From positions 1 to 21,645 of the forward strand of contig CAYLXL010000038.1 of the NCBI GenBank assembly GCA_964387745.1: DNA of 21,645 nucleotides, given 5' to 3'. The translations under genes and the position numbers were made by a program. The notes below the pieces were generated by a model. That model did no database searches and was not told the DNA's origin. It was given only the letters and a program-made list of their open reading frames with translations. The DNA is from JAGOUU01 sp964387745 (lineage in GTDB: Bacteria > Pseudomonadota > Gammaproteobacteria > JAGOUU01). Of the stretch, positions 14,503 to 21,645 are shown in pieces. Each line of letters begins with the position of its first letter. Position 1 is the first letter of the stretch.

Positions 14503-15744
14503 TTAATTTTTAATCTTCTTAAAAATCAACGACGCGTTCGTTCCACCAAAACCAAAAGAGTTAGATAAAACAATATTCAACTCTTTTTTAATAGCCTTAT
14601 GCGCAACATAATTAAGATCACAACCTTCCGAAGGATTGTCTAAATTAATAGTCGGCGGCGCGATATCATTAACTAAAGCTAAAATACTAAAACCAGCTTC
14701 AACTGCACCGGTTGCACCTAATAAATGTCCCGTCATTGATTTAGTCGAGCTCATTAATAATTTATACGCATGCTCACCAAATACTTGTTTAACCGAATTA
14801 GATTCGTTCAAGTCACCCAACGGCGTCGATGTTCCATGAGCATTAATATAATCAACATCTTCAGGTTTAATCTTGGCATCATTAAGAGCATTACGCATAC
14901 AACTCACAGCGCCTACGCTATCAGGTGCGGTCATATGATAAGCATCACTTGATAAACCATAACCGATTAACTCAGCATAAATCTTAGCGCCACGTCTTGA
15001 CGCATGCTCATATTCTTCTAATACTAATATACCAGCACCATCACCTAAAACAAAACCATCTCTGTCTTTATCCCAAGGCCGGCTAGCCTTAGTTGGGTTA
15101 TCATTGTTGGTACTTAAAGCTTTAAGAGCAGAGAAACCAGACATAGACACTGGCGTACTACCCTTTTCACAACCACCAGCAATCATCACGTCTACATCGC
15201 CATAAATAATATGCCGAGCAGCCTCGCCTATATTATGGGTACCTGTAGTACAAGCTGAAACGGTTGAAAAACTAGGGCCTTTTAAACCCAGGTTAATCGA
15301 AACAATGCCCGCAGCCATATTTATAATACTGCCAGGAATAAAAAATGGGGAGATTTTACGCGGACCTGATTCATTCAAGATGTCTCGACATTTTTCAATC
15401 AAGCCAAGACCGCCAATACCAGCACCAATAGCTACCCCTATTCTTGATGCATTAGTTTCATCCACAACAAGCTTAGAATCCTCAAAAGCTTGTTTGGCCG
15501 CAGCAAAGCCATAGAGAATAAAGGGATCAAATTTTTTGATTTCTTTTAGCGGTAAATACTGAGCTGGGTCGAAGTCTTTTATACCAGCATAAATACGGCT
15601 TGGTAAAAGCTCATACTTCTCGTATTCAGTATAAGGGGTTACTCCACTTTTACCTGCTATAATCGCTTCCCAACTAGTTTTAACATCGTTACCAAGAGGG
15701 GTAACCATGCCTATACCTGTCACTACAACTCTGCGCTTTGTCAC
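14503..15744 (-). CDS. fabF: 3-oxoacyl-ACP synthase II (KAS II)
   Basis: FabF extends acyl-ACP by two carbons with malonyl-ACP and in E. coli sets the unsaturated/saturated balance by temperature. The 413 residues equal the E. coli length. The Cys-His-His triad is intact: Cys165 in VSACTTGTHNIGEA, His303 in NAHGTSTPLGD and His340 in KSMTGHLLGATGAVEA; SNSFGFGGTNAS near the end is the glycine-rich loop. It lies 22 bases after acpP. No fabB or fabA/fabZ is in this window. FabF and FabB share motifs, but length and position beside acpP favour FabF. Confidence 0.96.
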   Translation of the reverse strand: MTKRRVVVTGIGMVTPLGNDVKTSWEAIIAGKSGVTPYTEYEKYELLPSRIYAGIKDFDPAQYLPLKEIKKFDPFILYGFAAAKQAFEDSKLVVDETNASRIGVAIGAGIGGLGLIEKCRDILNESGPRKISPFFIPGSIINMAAGIVSINLGLKGPSFSTVSACTTGTHNIGEAARHIIYGDVDVMIAGGCEKGSTPVSMSGFSALKALSTNNDNPTKASRPWDKDRDGFVLGDGAGILVLEEYEHASRRGAKIYAELIGYGLSSDAYHMTAPDSVGAVSCMRNALNDAKIKPEDVDYINAHGTSTPLGDLNESNSVKQVFGEHAYKLLMSSTKSMTGHLLGATGAVEAGFSILALVNDIAPPTINLDNPSEGCDLNYVAHKAIKKELNIVLSNSFGFGGTNASLIFKKIKN

Positions 15745-15766
15745 CGCAAATCTCCCAATAAATGGA

Positions 15767-16006
15767 TTATTGTTCTAAATGATTAGAGATATGATCAATA
15801 GCTTCTTGGACAGTAGTAATTTTTTCAGCTACTTCATCAGGGATCTCAATTTCAAACTCTTCTTCTAGGGCCATAACTAACTCAACGTTATCTAAAGAAT
15901 CAGCGCCTAAATCATCAACAAAAGAAGCTTCATTTTTAACTTGTTCTTCTTTAACGCCTAATTGTTCAACTACAATCTTCTTTACTCTTGCTTCTACAGT
16001 ACTCAT
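15767..16006 (-). CDS. acpP: Acyl carrier protein
   Basis: A 79-residue acidic four-helix protein that carries growing acyl chains on a 4'-phosphopantetheine arm. The attachment site is Ser37 in DLGADSLDNVELVMALEEEF, and the helix-II recognition surface is strongly acidic, as usual for docking to Fab enzymes. Length and sequence fit the AcpP family closely. It sits between fabG (31 bases) and fabF (22 bases), the standard gammaproteobacterial order. The GGAG upstream is about 14 bases from the ATG, rather far for so heavily expressed a gene. Confidence 0.97.
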   Translation of the reverse strand: MSTVEARVKKIVVEQLGVKEEQVKNEASFVDDLGADSLDNVELVMALEEEFEIEIPDEVAEKITTVQEAIDHISNHLEQ

Positions 16007-16037
16007 TGTTTATACAATCTCCACTTACATTAAAAAA

Positions 16038-16808
16038 CTAATTCATGTACATGCCGCCATTGACATGCAATGTTTGGCCAGTCATATATTCAGCCATAGA
16101 TGACGCTAAGAATAACACAACCGACGCAACATCTAAAGTGCTACCCACTCTCCCTAAAGGTATATTTTCAGCTAACTGCCTTTTTTGTTCGTCACTTAAA
16201 TTACTTGTCATATCAGTCTCAATAAAACCTGGAGCGACTACATTAACGGTAATATTACGACTTCCTATTTCTTTAGCCAAAGACTTGCTCAAGCCGAATA
16301 CTGCCGCTTTGGCCGCAGCATAATTTACCTGCCCCGCATTACCAATAGCCCCAATCACAGAGCTAATGCTGATCACACGACCCCATCTAGCTTTAATCAT
16401 TGGCTTAATACAGGCTTTAGTTAAATAAAATAATCCAGTTAAATCTGTATTAATTACATCATCCCACTCTTCATCTTTCATGCGCAAGACTAAATTATCT
16501 TTAGTAATACCAGCATTGTTAATTAAGATATCCGGGCCAGCTTTGCCATAAAGGGCATTTATTTTTTCTAATATATTAGCAATCGAACCCTTGCTTGATA
16601 AATCTAATACTAAGCCTTTATTCTCGGAACTAAACTTGCTTAAATTTTCAGTTATTTTATCTGCACCTTCAGCACTAGTAGCCGTGCCGACAACTATAGC
16701 ACCACTAGATGCAAACAATTCACTAATGGTTTTACCAATACCTCTACTAGCACCAGTAACTAATACTAATTTGTTTTTAAATTGATCTTGGGTTAATTCA
16801 TTTAACAT
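16038..16808 (-). CDS. fabG: 3-oxoacyl-ACP reductase
   Basis: FabG reduces 3-oxoacyl-ACP with NADPH, the first reduction of each elongation cycle. The 256-residue short-chain dehydrogenase has TGASRGIG (18-25) for NADP binding, NNAGITKDN (97-105) and the catalytic Ser150, Tyr163 and Lys167 (YAAAK). PGFIETDM and the C-terminal GQTLHVNGGMYMN are typical of FabG. About twelve extra residues precede the Rossmann strand compared with E. coli (244 residues), although no later ATG offers an obviously better start. The gene follows fabD after 84 AT-rich bases that include a tandem repeat. Confidence 0.95.
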   Translation of the reverse strand: MLNELTQDQFKNKLVLVTGASRGIGKTISELFASSGAIVVGTATSAEGADKITENLSKFSSENKGLVLDLSSKGSIANILEKINALYGKAGPDILINNAGITKDNLVLRMKDEEWDDVINTDLTGLFYLTKACIKPMIKARWGRVISISSVIGAIGNAGQVNYAAAKAAVFGLSKSLAKEIGSRNITVNVVAPGFIETDMTSNLSDEQKRQLAENIPLGRVGSTLDVASVVLFLASSMAEYMTGQTLHVNGGMYMN

Positions 16809-16856
16809 GGATTAGATACCTATATTGATTATATTTATAATTATTAATAATTTATA

Positions 16857-16898
16857 ATTAAAGATTAAAGATTAAAGATTAAAGATTAATGGTTAATG
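16857..16898. repeat. Seven-base tandem repeat (attaaag)
   Basis: Four perfect copies of attaaag (16857-16884) are followed by two imperfect ones, attaatg and gttaatg (to 16898). The array fills part of the 84-base gap between fabD and fabG and runs over the fabD stop codon at 16893-16895. The unit length is not a multiple of three, so copy-number change would alter the intergenic distance and, if it reached further, the fabD end. Confidence 0.85.
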
Positions 16899-17825
16899 AC
16901 TAGTAATTACAGTTAAACTTTCTACAGAGTTGACTGATGAAGAAGTTACATTAGGATTGATTCTTTTGCCTAATTTGCTTAAGACGCTGCCTGGACCAAA
17001 TTCTAGTACCTCAGTGATCCCTAGCGTATAAATATAATTAATCGTTTCAACCCAGCGCACCGAAGAGGTTAATTGTTTAACTAAAGCTTGACGAATTTCT
17101 GTTCCATTACTATAAGACTCTACAGAATAATTATGTACTACAGGAATAACAGGTGATTTAAAATTAGTTTGTTTTAACAACTGTTCTAGTTGATCTGCTG
17201 CTGGCTGCATTAAACTGCAATGTGAAGGTACACTCACGTCTAATAACTTAGCCAATTTAGCACCGTTATTTTTTAACTTTTCAATAGCTAATAATACACT
17301 ATTTTTTTTCCCCGCTATTACTGTTTGACCAATAGCATTAAGATTCGCTACTTCAACAGTATCAAATTCAGCAATAAGGTTACTAATAACTTTGTGATCA
17401 TCGATGCCCAATATCGCCGCCATAGCACCGACATCAGCAGGGACAGCCTCTTGCATAAATTTTCCGCGGGCAGCGACTAATTTTATCGCATCAGTAAATG
17501 CTAGACTTCCAGCAGCAACCAAAGCTGTATACTCACCCAAACTATGACCAGCTAATACACTTGGTAAATTATGAGGATTGTTTTTTATATAAACATTCCA
17601 AACAGCAATACTAGCTGCTAATAAAGCTGGTTGCGTATGCACTGTTTGATTTAACTTATCAGCAGGACCATTAACAATCAAATCCCATAAGTCATAATTT
17701 AAAACCTCACTTGCCTGTGTAAATACATCCAATACCAATGGATACTCGGCAGTTATATCTGCAATCATGCCTACCGATTGAGAACCTTGTCCAGGAAAAA
17801 CTACCGCAAATTTATTTGTTATCAT
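16893..17825 (-). CDS. fabD: Malonyl-CoA:ACP transacylase
   Basis: FabD moves malonyl from CoA to ACP, supplying the two-carbon donor. The 310-residue alpha/beta hydrolase-type enzyme starts with VVFPGQGSQSVGM, carries the nucleophile Ser95 in AGHSLGEYTALVAAG, Arg120 in AARGKFMQEAVP for malonate binding, and His202 in VPSHCSLM. All catalytic residues are present and length matches the family (309 in E. coli). fabH lies 28 bases upstream. No Shine-Dalgarno is visible before its ATG. The last codons lie in the tandem repeat downstream. Confidence 0.95.
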   Translation of the reverse strand: MITNKFAVVFPGQGSQSVGMIADITAEYPLVLDVFTQASEVLNYDLWDLIVNGPADKLNQTVHTQPALLAASIAVWNVYIKNNPHNLPSVLAGHSLGEYTALVAAGSLAFTDAIKLVAARGKFMQEAVPADVGAMAAILGIDDHKVISNLIAEFDTVEVANLNAIGQTVIAGKKNSVLLAIEKLKNNGAKLAKLLDVSVPSHCSLMQPAADQLEQLLKQTNFKSPVIPVVHNYSVESYSNGTEIRQALVKQLTSSVRWVETINYIYTLGITEVLEFGPGSVLSKLGKRINPNVTSSSVNSVESLTVITSH

Positions 17826-17853
17826 AGTTATGAATAAGTATATTTAATAATAA

Positions 17854-18840
17854 TTAATATCTAACTAATGCTGAGCCCCAAGCAAGCCCACCACCAAATG
17901 CTTCCAATAAAATTAAATCACCTGCTTTGATTTTATTATTTCTCACACCATGATCTAATGCTAGCGGTATAGAAGCCGCTGAGGTATTGGCATGCTCACC
18001 CACTGTAAGAATAACTTGTTCTTCAGGCAACTCTAAGCGTTTAGCGACAGATTTAATAATTCTATAATTAGCTTGATGTGGAACTAACCAGTTAAGATCA
18101 GACTTTTTGTAACCATTATCAATAATGATTTTTTCTACCATTTCCTCGAGTTTGTTAACGGCAACTTTGTAAACTTCTTTACCATCCATATGAATCAAAT
18201 AAGGCGACAAATCTTCTTTGTTAGCATCCGCTGGATACATATGGCTTAGCGAAAGCAACTCATCGTAGTTGCCATCCGCATGTAGTTCAGTTGCAATCAC
18301 GCCCTCATCTGAACTTGCCCCAAGGACCACCGCGCCAGCACCATCACCGAATAATACAGCTATAGTTCGATCATTTGGATCAAATACACGTGACATTACT
18401 TCGCTGCCGATAACCAATGCATATTGAGCTTGTTTAGCTTTAATAAAAGCATCACACACACTAAGTGCGTAAACAAAGCCAGCACATGCAGCAGATATAT
18501 CAAAAGCGGGACATTCTGGAATGCCTAATAATTTTTGTACCTTACCAGCAGCAGATGGAAACACGGATTCACCTGAACAGCTTGCAACTATAATTAAATC
18601 TATTTGATCTTTTGAAATTTTAGCAGCAGCAATAGCTTGTTCTGCGGCCCTCGCTGCCATAAAAGCAACAGTTTCTTCTTTATTAGCAACATGTCTTTGG
18701 TGAATACCCGTTCTTTGTACAATCCAGTCATGAGATGTCTCTAGACGTTGTTCCAAATCATGATTAGTAACTTTATTAAGAGGTAGGTAACCACCTGTGC
18801 CAATTATTTTTGAATTAATATTGGAATTAATCTTGCTCAT
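17854..18840 (-). CDS. fabH: 3-oxoacyl-ACP synthase III (KAS III)
   Basis: FabH starts fatty acid synthesis by condensing acetyl-CoA with malonyl-ACP. The 328 residues (317 in E. coli) include the Cys-His-Asn triad: Cys119 in DISAACAGFVYAL, His255 in WLVPHQANYRI and Asn285 in GEHANTSAAS. The C-terminal GGGLAWGSALVRY is characteristic. About ten extra polar residues (MSKINSNINS) precede the usual beginning. It starts two bases after the plsX stop, so translation is probably coupled. Confidence 0.95.
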   Translation of the reverse strand: MSKINSNINSKIIGTGGYLPLNKVTNHDLEQRLETSHDWIVQRTGIHQRHVANKEETVAFMAARAAEQAIAAAKISKDQIDLIIVASCSGESVFPSAAGKVQKLLGIPECPAFDISAACAGFVYALSVCDAFIKAKQAQYALVIGSEVMSRVFDPNDRTIAVLFGDGAGAVVLGASSDEGVIATELHADGNYDELLSLSHMYPADANKEDLSPYLIHMDGKEVYKVAVNKLEEMVEKIIIDNGYKKSDLNWLVPHQANYRIIKSVAKRLELPEEQVILTVGEHANTSAASIPLALDHGVRNNKIKAGDLILLEAFGGGLAWGSALVRY

Positions 18841-18842
18841 AC

Positions 18843-19862
18843 TTATTTTTCACTCAACAAAAAGGCGTCGGATTGTTCTTTTAATTTATCTATTATATTA
18901 AACTCAACCTCATCCTTGGCTTTTATTATTGCATTAGCAAAAGCTGCAACGTCTGCACCACCATGACTCTTGATTACTATCCCGTTTAGCCCCAAAAAGC
19001 TTGCGCCATTATACTTTCTTGAGTCTAGTTTGGCTCTAATAGAGTTTATTACAGGCTGACTCAGGAAACCTAAAAGCTTAGTAAAAATATTTTTATTATA
19101 TTCTTGTTTGATAATGTCACTGATAAATCTCGCCACTCCTTCACTAGTTTTTAAAACAACATTACCAACAAAGCCATCACAGACTACTACTTCAGCCGCA
19201 CCATAGTATAAATCATCGCCTTCGATATAACCTATATAATTTAACTCAGGGTTTTTAGCTAAGACTTCTGATGTCGCTTTAACTAGATCGTTACCTTTAT
19301 AATCTTCTTTGCCAACATTCAATAAAGCAACTCTAGGTTTAATGTTTTCACGCAGCTTATTGGTATATTTGCTTAGTATTGTGCCCATAACAGCAAATTG
19401 GTGTAAATTTAAAGCTGAACACTGAACATTGGCACCCAGATCTAATAAAATAGTATGACCTTTGAAACTAGGTATGGTTGAAGCTATAGCTGGTCTGTCA
19501 ATACCATTGATAGTATTGAGCACAAATTTAGACGTTGCCATTAAGGCACCTGTATTACCTGCGCTGACGCAGGCATCAACTTGCCCCTGCTTTAATAGAT
19601 CTATTGCTTTACGCATGGAAGAATCTTTTTTATAACGTAATGCATAAATAGGCGAATCGGTCATTTCTACCACTTGCGTGGCATTAAAAACTTGAATAGA
19701 TTGTTCTGAGATATTGTGTTTTTTTAAGGCTAGTTTGATTTGAGCTTCTATACCTACCAAGGTGATTTCTAAATTATTATATTTAGATAAAACAAGTCCG
19801 ACTGCTGGAATGACTGCATCCAGACCGTTATCACCACTCATTGCATCAATAGCAATCTTCAC
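18843..19862 (-). CDS. plsX: Phosphate acyltransferase PlsX
   Basis: PlsX converts acyl-ACP to acyl-phosphate, linking fatty acid synthesis to phospholipid synthesis at the membrane. The 339-residue protein starts with MKIAIDAMSGDNG, a family hallmark usually read DxMGGD (a Ser replaces one Gly here), and has SAGNTGALMA (100-109), ANVQCSALNLHQFAVMG, and GFVGNVVLKTSEG. Length is near the E. coli value of about 350. It follows rpmF after a gap with a strong hairpin and precedes fabH by two bases. Confidence 0.95.
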   Translation of the reverse strand: MKIAIDAMSGDNGLDAVIPAVGLVLSKYNNLEITLVGIEAQIKLALKKHNISEQSIQVFNATQVVEMTDSPIYALRYKKDSSMRKAIDLLKQGQVDACVSAGNTGALMATSKFVLNTINGIDRPAIASTIPSFKGHTILLDLGANVQCSALNLHQFAVMGTILSKYTNKLRENIKPRVALLNVGKEDYKGNDLVKATSEVLAKNPELNYIGYIEGDDLYYGAAEVVVCDGFVGNVVLKTSEGVARFISDIIKQEYNKNIFTKLLGFLSQPVINSIRAKLDSRKYNGASFLGLNGIVIKSHGGADVAAFANAIIKAKDEVEFNIIDKLKEQSDAFLLSEK

Positions 19863-19891
19863 GCTGATTATTCCCTAATATAATTGAATTT

Positions 19892-19925
19892 AACCATTTC
19901 TAATCAGATTATATTAGAAATGGTT
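19892..19925. repeat. Long inverted repeat between rpmF and plsX
   Basis: AACCATTTCTAAT (19892-19904) pairs perfectly over 13 bases with ATTAGAAATGGTT (19913-19925), with an eight-base loop. In the operon mRNA it forms a stable hairpin 25 bases after the rpmF stop. No strong U-run follows on the minus strand, so a processing or stabilising element, or a partial terminator, is more likely than a full stop. Confidence 0.75.
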
Positions 19926-19950
19926 GTTATAGCGGAAGAAGGGTAATTGA

Positions 19951-20175
19951 TTAATTAACCACACCGTCTTCGGCATTACTACTGTCATGGGTATCAGTAT
20001 TTGCTTGCTTGATAGCAATAATTTGCTTGCCACGATAAGTACCATCAGCAGCGATATGGTGTCTGCGATGTAAATTACCACGTTGATCAATACTTAAGCT
20101 TGGTCCTTCTAAAGCATCATGAGATCTACGCATACCTCTTCTTGAACGGGATACCCTACTCTTCTGTACTGCCAT
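19951..20175 (-). CDS. rpmF: Ribosomal protein L32
   Basis: L32 is a small basic protein of the large ribosomal subunit. The start MAVQKSRVSRSRRGMRRSHDA is the conserved family beginning, followed by LHRRHHIAADGTYRGKQII, as in E. coli L32. The ATG at 20175 has GGAG nine bases upstream; an in-frame TTG five codons earlier would overlap that signal and is rejected. The protein has 74 residues against 57 in E. coli. The excess is a polar, acidic tail (QANTDTHDSSNAEDGVVN) that the core does not need. The gene lies between yceD and plsX, as usual. Confidence 0.96.
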   Translation of the reverse strand: MAVQKSRVSRSRRGMRRSHDALEGPSLSIDQRGNLHRRHHIAADGTYRGKQIIAIKQANTDTHDSSNAEDGVVN

Positions 20176-20215
20176 TTTTGCTATCTCCAATATGAAATTA
20201 CTATTCTGTTTACAA

Positions 20216-20695
20216 TCAATTCTTTAGATTACAGTCTGCTTCATCGTTGTGTTTCGCAGCACTTGGTAATGATAAGATTAATTCATCTTCAATAAGACTA
20301 TAGATATCAAGCATATTATCCTTTTCTTCATCAGGGGTAAACTCAATAATCTCATAATCGCTTAAATTTTTATCTATTCTACTTAATATATCGATTAATA
20401 CAACTGCTATTTTAGAATTTATCTTAAATGGTAGATCGCCTAAGCAGCGCTGGCACTCTACTATAACATCATGATTTATATGACCATGAATAACAATTTT
20501 ATTATTTGCTAATTCTTTAAATTCTAAATCAACTAAAATATCTTGGTCCAGAATCATGTTTTTGGCCAAAAAGTCTTGAAATCTCGTAAAAGACTTAAGA
20601 TTAACATGTCCTGAGATATGTGTGTATTGCCTACCAAGCTTTTTTATTGGCAGTGTTTTAGGCAATATGGTATAAGTTGTTTTTTGATTTTGCAT
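20216..20695 (-). CDS. yceD: YceD (DUF177), 23S rRNA accumulation protein
   Basis: YceD is a small cytoplasmic protein needed for normal 23S rRNA levels in plants and bacteria; its mechanism is poorly known. The 159 residues (173 in E. coli) show the family features: VECQRCLG with Cys81 and Cys84, then the acidic IEDELILSLP patch (135-144), and His149 and Cys155 near the end, which could complete a metal site. It is the first gene of the rpmF-plsX-fab operon. A near-consensus promoter ends so close to the ATG that the transcript would be almost leaderless, and no Shine-Dalgarno is present. Confidence 0.9.
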   Translation of the reverse strand: MQNQKTTYTILPKTLPIKKLGRQYTHISGHVNLKSFTRFQDFLAKNMILDQDILVDLEFKELANNKIVIHGHINHDVIVECQRCLGDLPFKINSKIAVVLIDILSRIDKNLSDYEIIEFTPDEEKDNMLDIYSLIEDELILSLPSAAKHNDEADCNLKN

Positions 20696-20704
20696 AAGTT
20701 GCTA

Positions 20705-20733
20705 ATAATACACTTATACTATTTACCTGTCAA
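20705..20733 (-). promoter_or_regulatory. Strong sigma70 promoter of the yceD-fab operon
   Basis: On the minus strand a perfect TTGACA (20733-20728) is followed after exactly 17 bases by TATTAT (20710-20705). Transcription should begin near 20698, only about two or three bases before the yceD ATG (20695). It is the best promoter match in the window and lies in the 60-base gap between divergent yceD and maf. Further promoters within the operon are likely but not identified. Confidence 0.82.
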
Positions 20734-20755
20734 AATAAATTCGAGTACAAAACTT

Positions 20756-21397
20756 ATGGTGACTGCCTCACAATCTGCCCTACAATTAGTATTAGCCTCA
20801 CAATCTTTATCACGTAAGTTATTATTACAACAGCTAAAAATACCTTTTTTAACTATGCCTTCTGAAATTTCAGAAGATCCAAGACCAGGTGAACAACCCA
20901 TCGATTTAGTCGAGAGGCTAAGTCGAGAAAAAGCCCTTGAGATAGCTCATAGACTACAGGCGCAAGATAATTATATACAGGGACAATGTTATATCATCAT
21001 AGGATCTGATCAAGTAGCCGTTTTTAATAATACTGTCTTTGGCAAGCCTGGTAGTTATGAAAACGCCAGAGAACAGCTCAAGCTTTTTAATAATAATATT
21101 ATACAATTCATTACAGGCTTATGTTTAGTCAAGCTCTCAGCCGACGGTATCACACAGGTTGAATATACCAGCGAGATAAGTTCTATTAAATTACGTAAAC
21201 TAAGCGAGCAGGAAATCGAAAACTATCTACATAAAGAACAACCCTATCAATGTGCAGCTAGCTTTAAAATAGAAGGTCTAGGGATAAGCTTAGTTGAGAA
21301 AATTGACGCTCCTGATTTTAACGCTATTATAGGGCTGCCGATGGTTCAGTTAATCAATAATCTAAAAAAGCTTGGCTTGGATGTTTTGCGCCAATAA
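20756..21397 (+). CDS. Maf-family nucleotide pyrophosphatase, YceF type
   Basis: The protein hydrolyses non-canonical or modified nucleoside triphosphates; E. coli YceF acts on 7-methyl-GTP. With the ATG at 20756 it has 213 residues (194 in YceF). LVLASQSLSRKLLLQQL (11-27) is the Maf opening motif, GSDQVAVF (83-90) contains the catalytic Asp85, and FKIEGLGISLVEKIDAPDFNA, ending in IGLPMVQL, is the YceF-type C-terminal signature. The frame is open further upstream to 20618, but that would run through yceD and its promoter; the conserved domain begins just after the chosen ATG. Maf divergent from yceD is also the E. coli arrangement. A weak TTGCAT (20690-20695) and TATACT (20715-20720) could form its promoter. 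Confidence 0.92.
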   Translation: MVTASQSALQLVLASQSLSRKLLLQQLKIPFLTMPSEISEDPRPGEQPIDLVERLSREKALEIAHRLQAQDNYIQGQCYIIIGSDQVAVFNNTVFGKPGSYENAREQLKLFNNNIIQFITGLCLVKLSADGITQVEYTSEISSIKLRKLSEQEIENYLHKEQPYQCAASFKIEGLGISLVEKIDAPDFNAIIGLPMVQLINNLKKLGLDVLRQ

Positions 21398-21438
21398 TTA
21401 ATCCCCCTATAATGTAAAATCAATAAGTTAGCTGAACG

Positions 21439-21497
21439 TTAAGCTGAGCTCTTAAGGTAAACTTAAGTTATGTAAGTTTATAATACCATTAAGCTGA
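21439..21497 (+). promoter_or_regulatory. Promoter region with direct repeats before the small peptide
   Basis: TTAAGCTGA occurs at 21439-21447 and again at 21489-21497, with a near copy, TTAGCTGA, at 21428-21435. Between them lie an inverted repeat CTTAAG-GTAAA-CTTAAG (21451-21467) and a perfect TATAAT at 21479-21484. Repeats around the -10 box suggest a regulator site, but no -35 box is clear. Confidence 0.35.
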
Positions 21498-21515
21498 TAC
21501 TTAGGAGCAAATCCC

Positions 21516-21599
21516 ATGAAATACAATTTATTATATTCAAAACACGGTTCTGTATTTCGCAATCGTCTTCGTGAGCGTTATACCAAACCCATGAATTAA
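21516..21599 (+). CDS. Possible 27-residue basic peptide
   Basis: An ATG at 21516 opens a 27-codon frame: MKYNLLYSKHGSVF, then RNRLRERYTKPMN. A good Shine-Dalgarno, AGGAG at 21503-21507, lies eight bases upstream, and a perfect TATAAT at 21479-21484 would start transcription near 21491. The peptide is strongly basic in its second half, has no membrane segment and is not recognised. It could be a small protein, a leader peptide for a gene right of the window, or a chance frame. The coincidence of promoter, ribosome binding site and ATG argues for translation. Confidence 0.42.
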   Translation: MKYNLLYSKHGSVFRNRLRERYTKPMN

Positions 21600-21613
21600 T
21601 AGTTCAAAAAAAA

Positions 21614-21622
21614 TGTTATACT
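21614..21622 (+). promoter_or_regulatory. Extended -10 promoter directed out of the window
   Basis: TGTTATACT at 21614-21622 matches an extended -10 element (TGn followed by TATACT). No coding start follows before base 21645, so it would serve a gene to the right, possibly an RNA gene. No matching -35 was found, and none is essential for extended -10 promoters. Confidence 0.4.
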
Positions 21623-21645
21623 GCTTTACTCAAAAATAGTAGTAG

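Noticed and set aside
20176..20190. Upstream TTG start for rpmF
   Set aside because: The codons overlap the GGAG ribosome binding site of the conserved L32 start at 20175.
20618..20755. Longer N-terminus for the Maf-family protein
   Set aside because: It would run through the yceD coding start and its promoter, and the Maf domain begins just after the ATG at 20756.

Overview
The window is AT-rich chromosomal DNA from a gammaproteobacterium. The clearest sign is the minus-strand block at 9688-20695, which keeps the E. coli order yceD-rpmF-plsX-fabH-fabD-fabG-acpP-fabF-mltG-tmk-holB-tatD. The maf/yceF-type gene is divergent from yceD, also as in E. coli. A RimK cluster, a DsbB/DUF5993-like pair and a secreted thermolysin-family protease fit a gammaproteobacterium, possibly a host-associated lineage such as Legionellales. 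That finer placement is inference; no rRNA, tRNA or other decisive marker is present.

Left region (1-9500): accessory and envelope genes in short, often divergent units. A 481-base gene-poor stretch carries two copies of a dispersed hairpin repeat and a promoter for a small Gly/Asn/Gln-rich protein. Next come a secreted M14 carboxypeptidase (minus), a YcaD-like MFS transporter (plus), and a minus-strand unit of rimK, an AstE-like metallohydrolase and a retropepsin-like 'Zn protease'. Then follow a DUF5993-like membrane protein with a DsbB-type thiol oxidase (plus), two small exported proteins (minus) and a secreted M4 metalloprotease (plus) ending in a strong terminator.

Right region (9500-21645): the fatty-acid and replication block. 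PlsX, FabH, FabD, FabG, AcpP and FabF make and extend acyl-ACP and pass acyl groups to phospholipid synthesis; L32 and YceD couple the operon to ribosome assembly. MltG trims nascent glycan strands, Tmk makes dTDP, HolB is the clamp-loader delta' subunit and TatD is a metal-dependent nuclease. There are three departures from the E. coli layout: no pabC between fabF and mltG (a repeat lies there), an aromatic amino acid permease between holB and tatD, and a delta' without the usual zinc-binding cysteines. A near-consensus promoter lies so close to yceD that the mRNA would be almost leaderless. The window ends with a possible 27-codon ORF and an extended -10 promoter pointing out of the window.

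I found no CRISPR array, transposase, phage gene or defence system. The most distinctive features are the dispersed repeat family, the rimK trio, the DsbB variant with relocated cysteines, and several small unrecognised genes.
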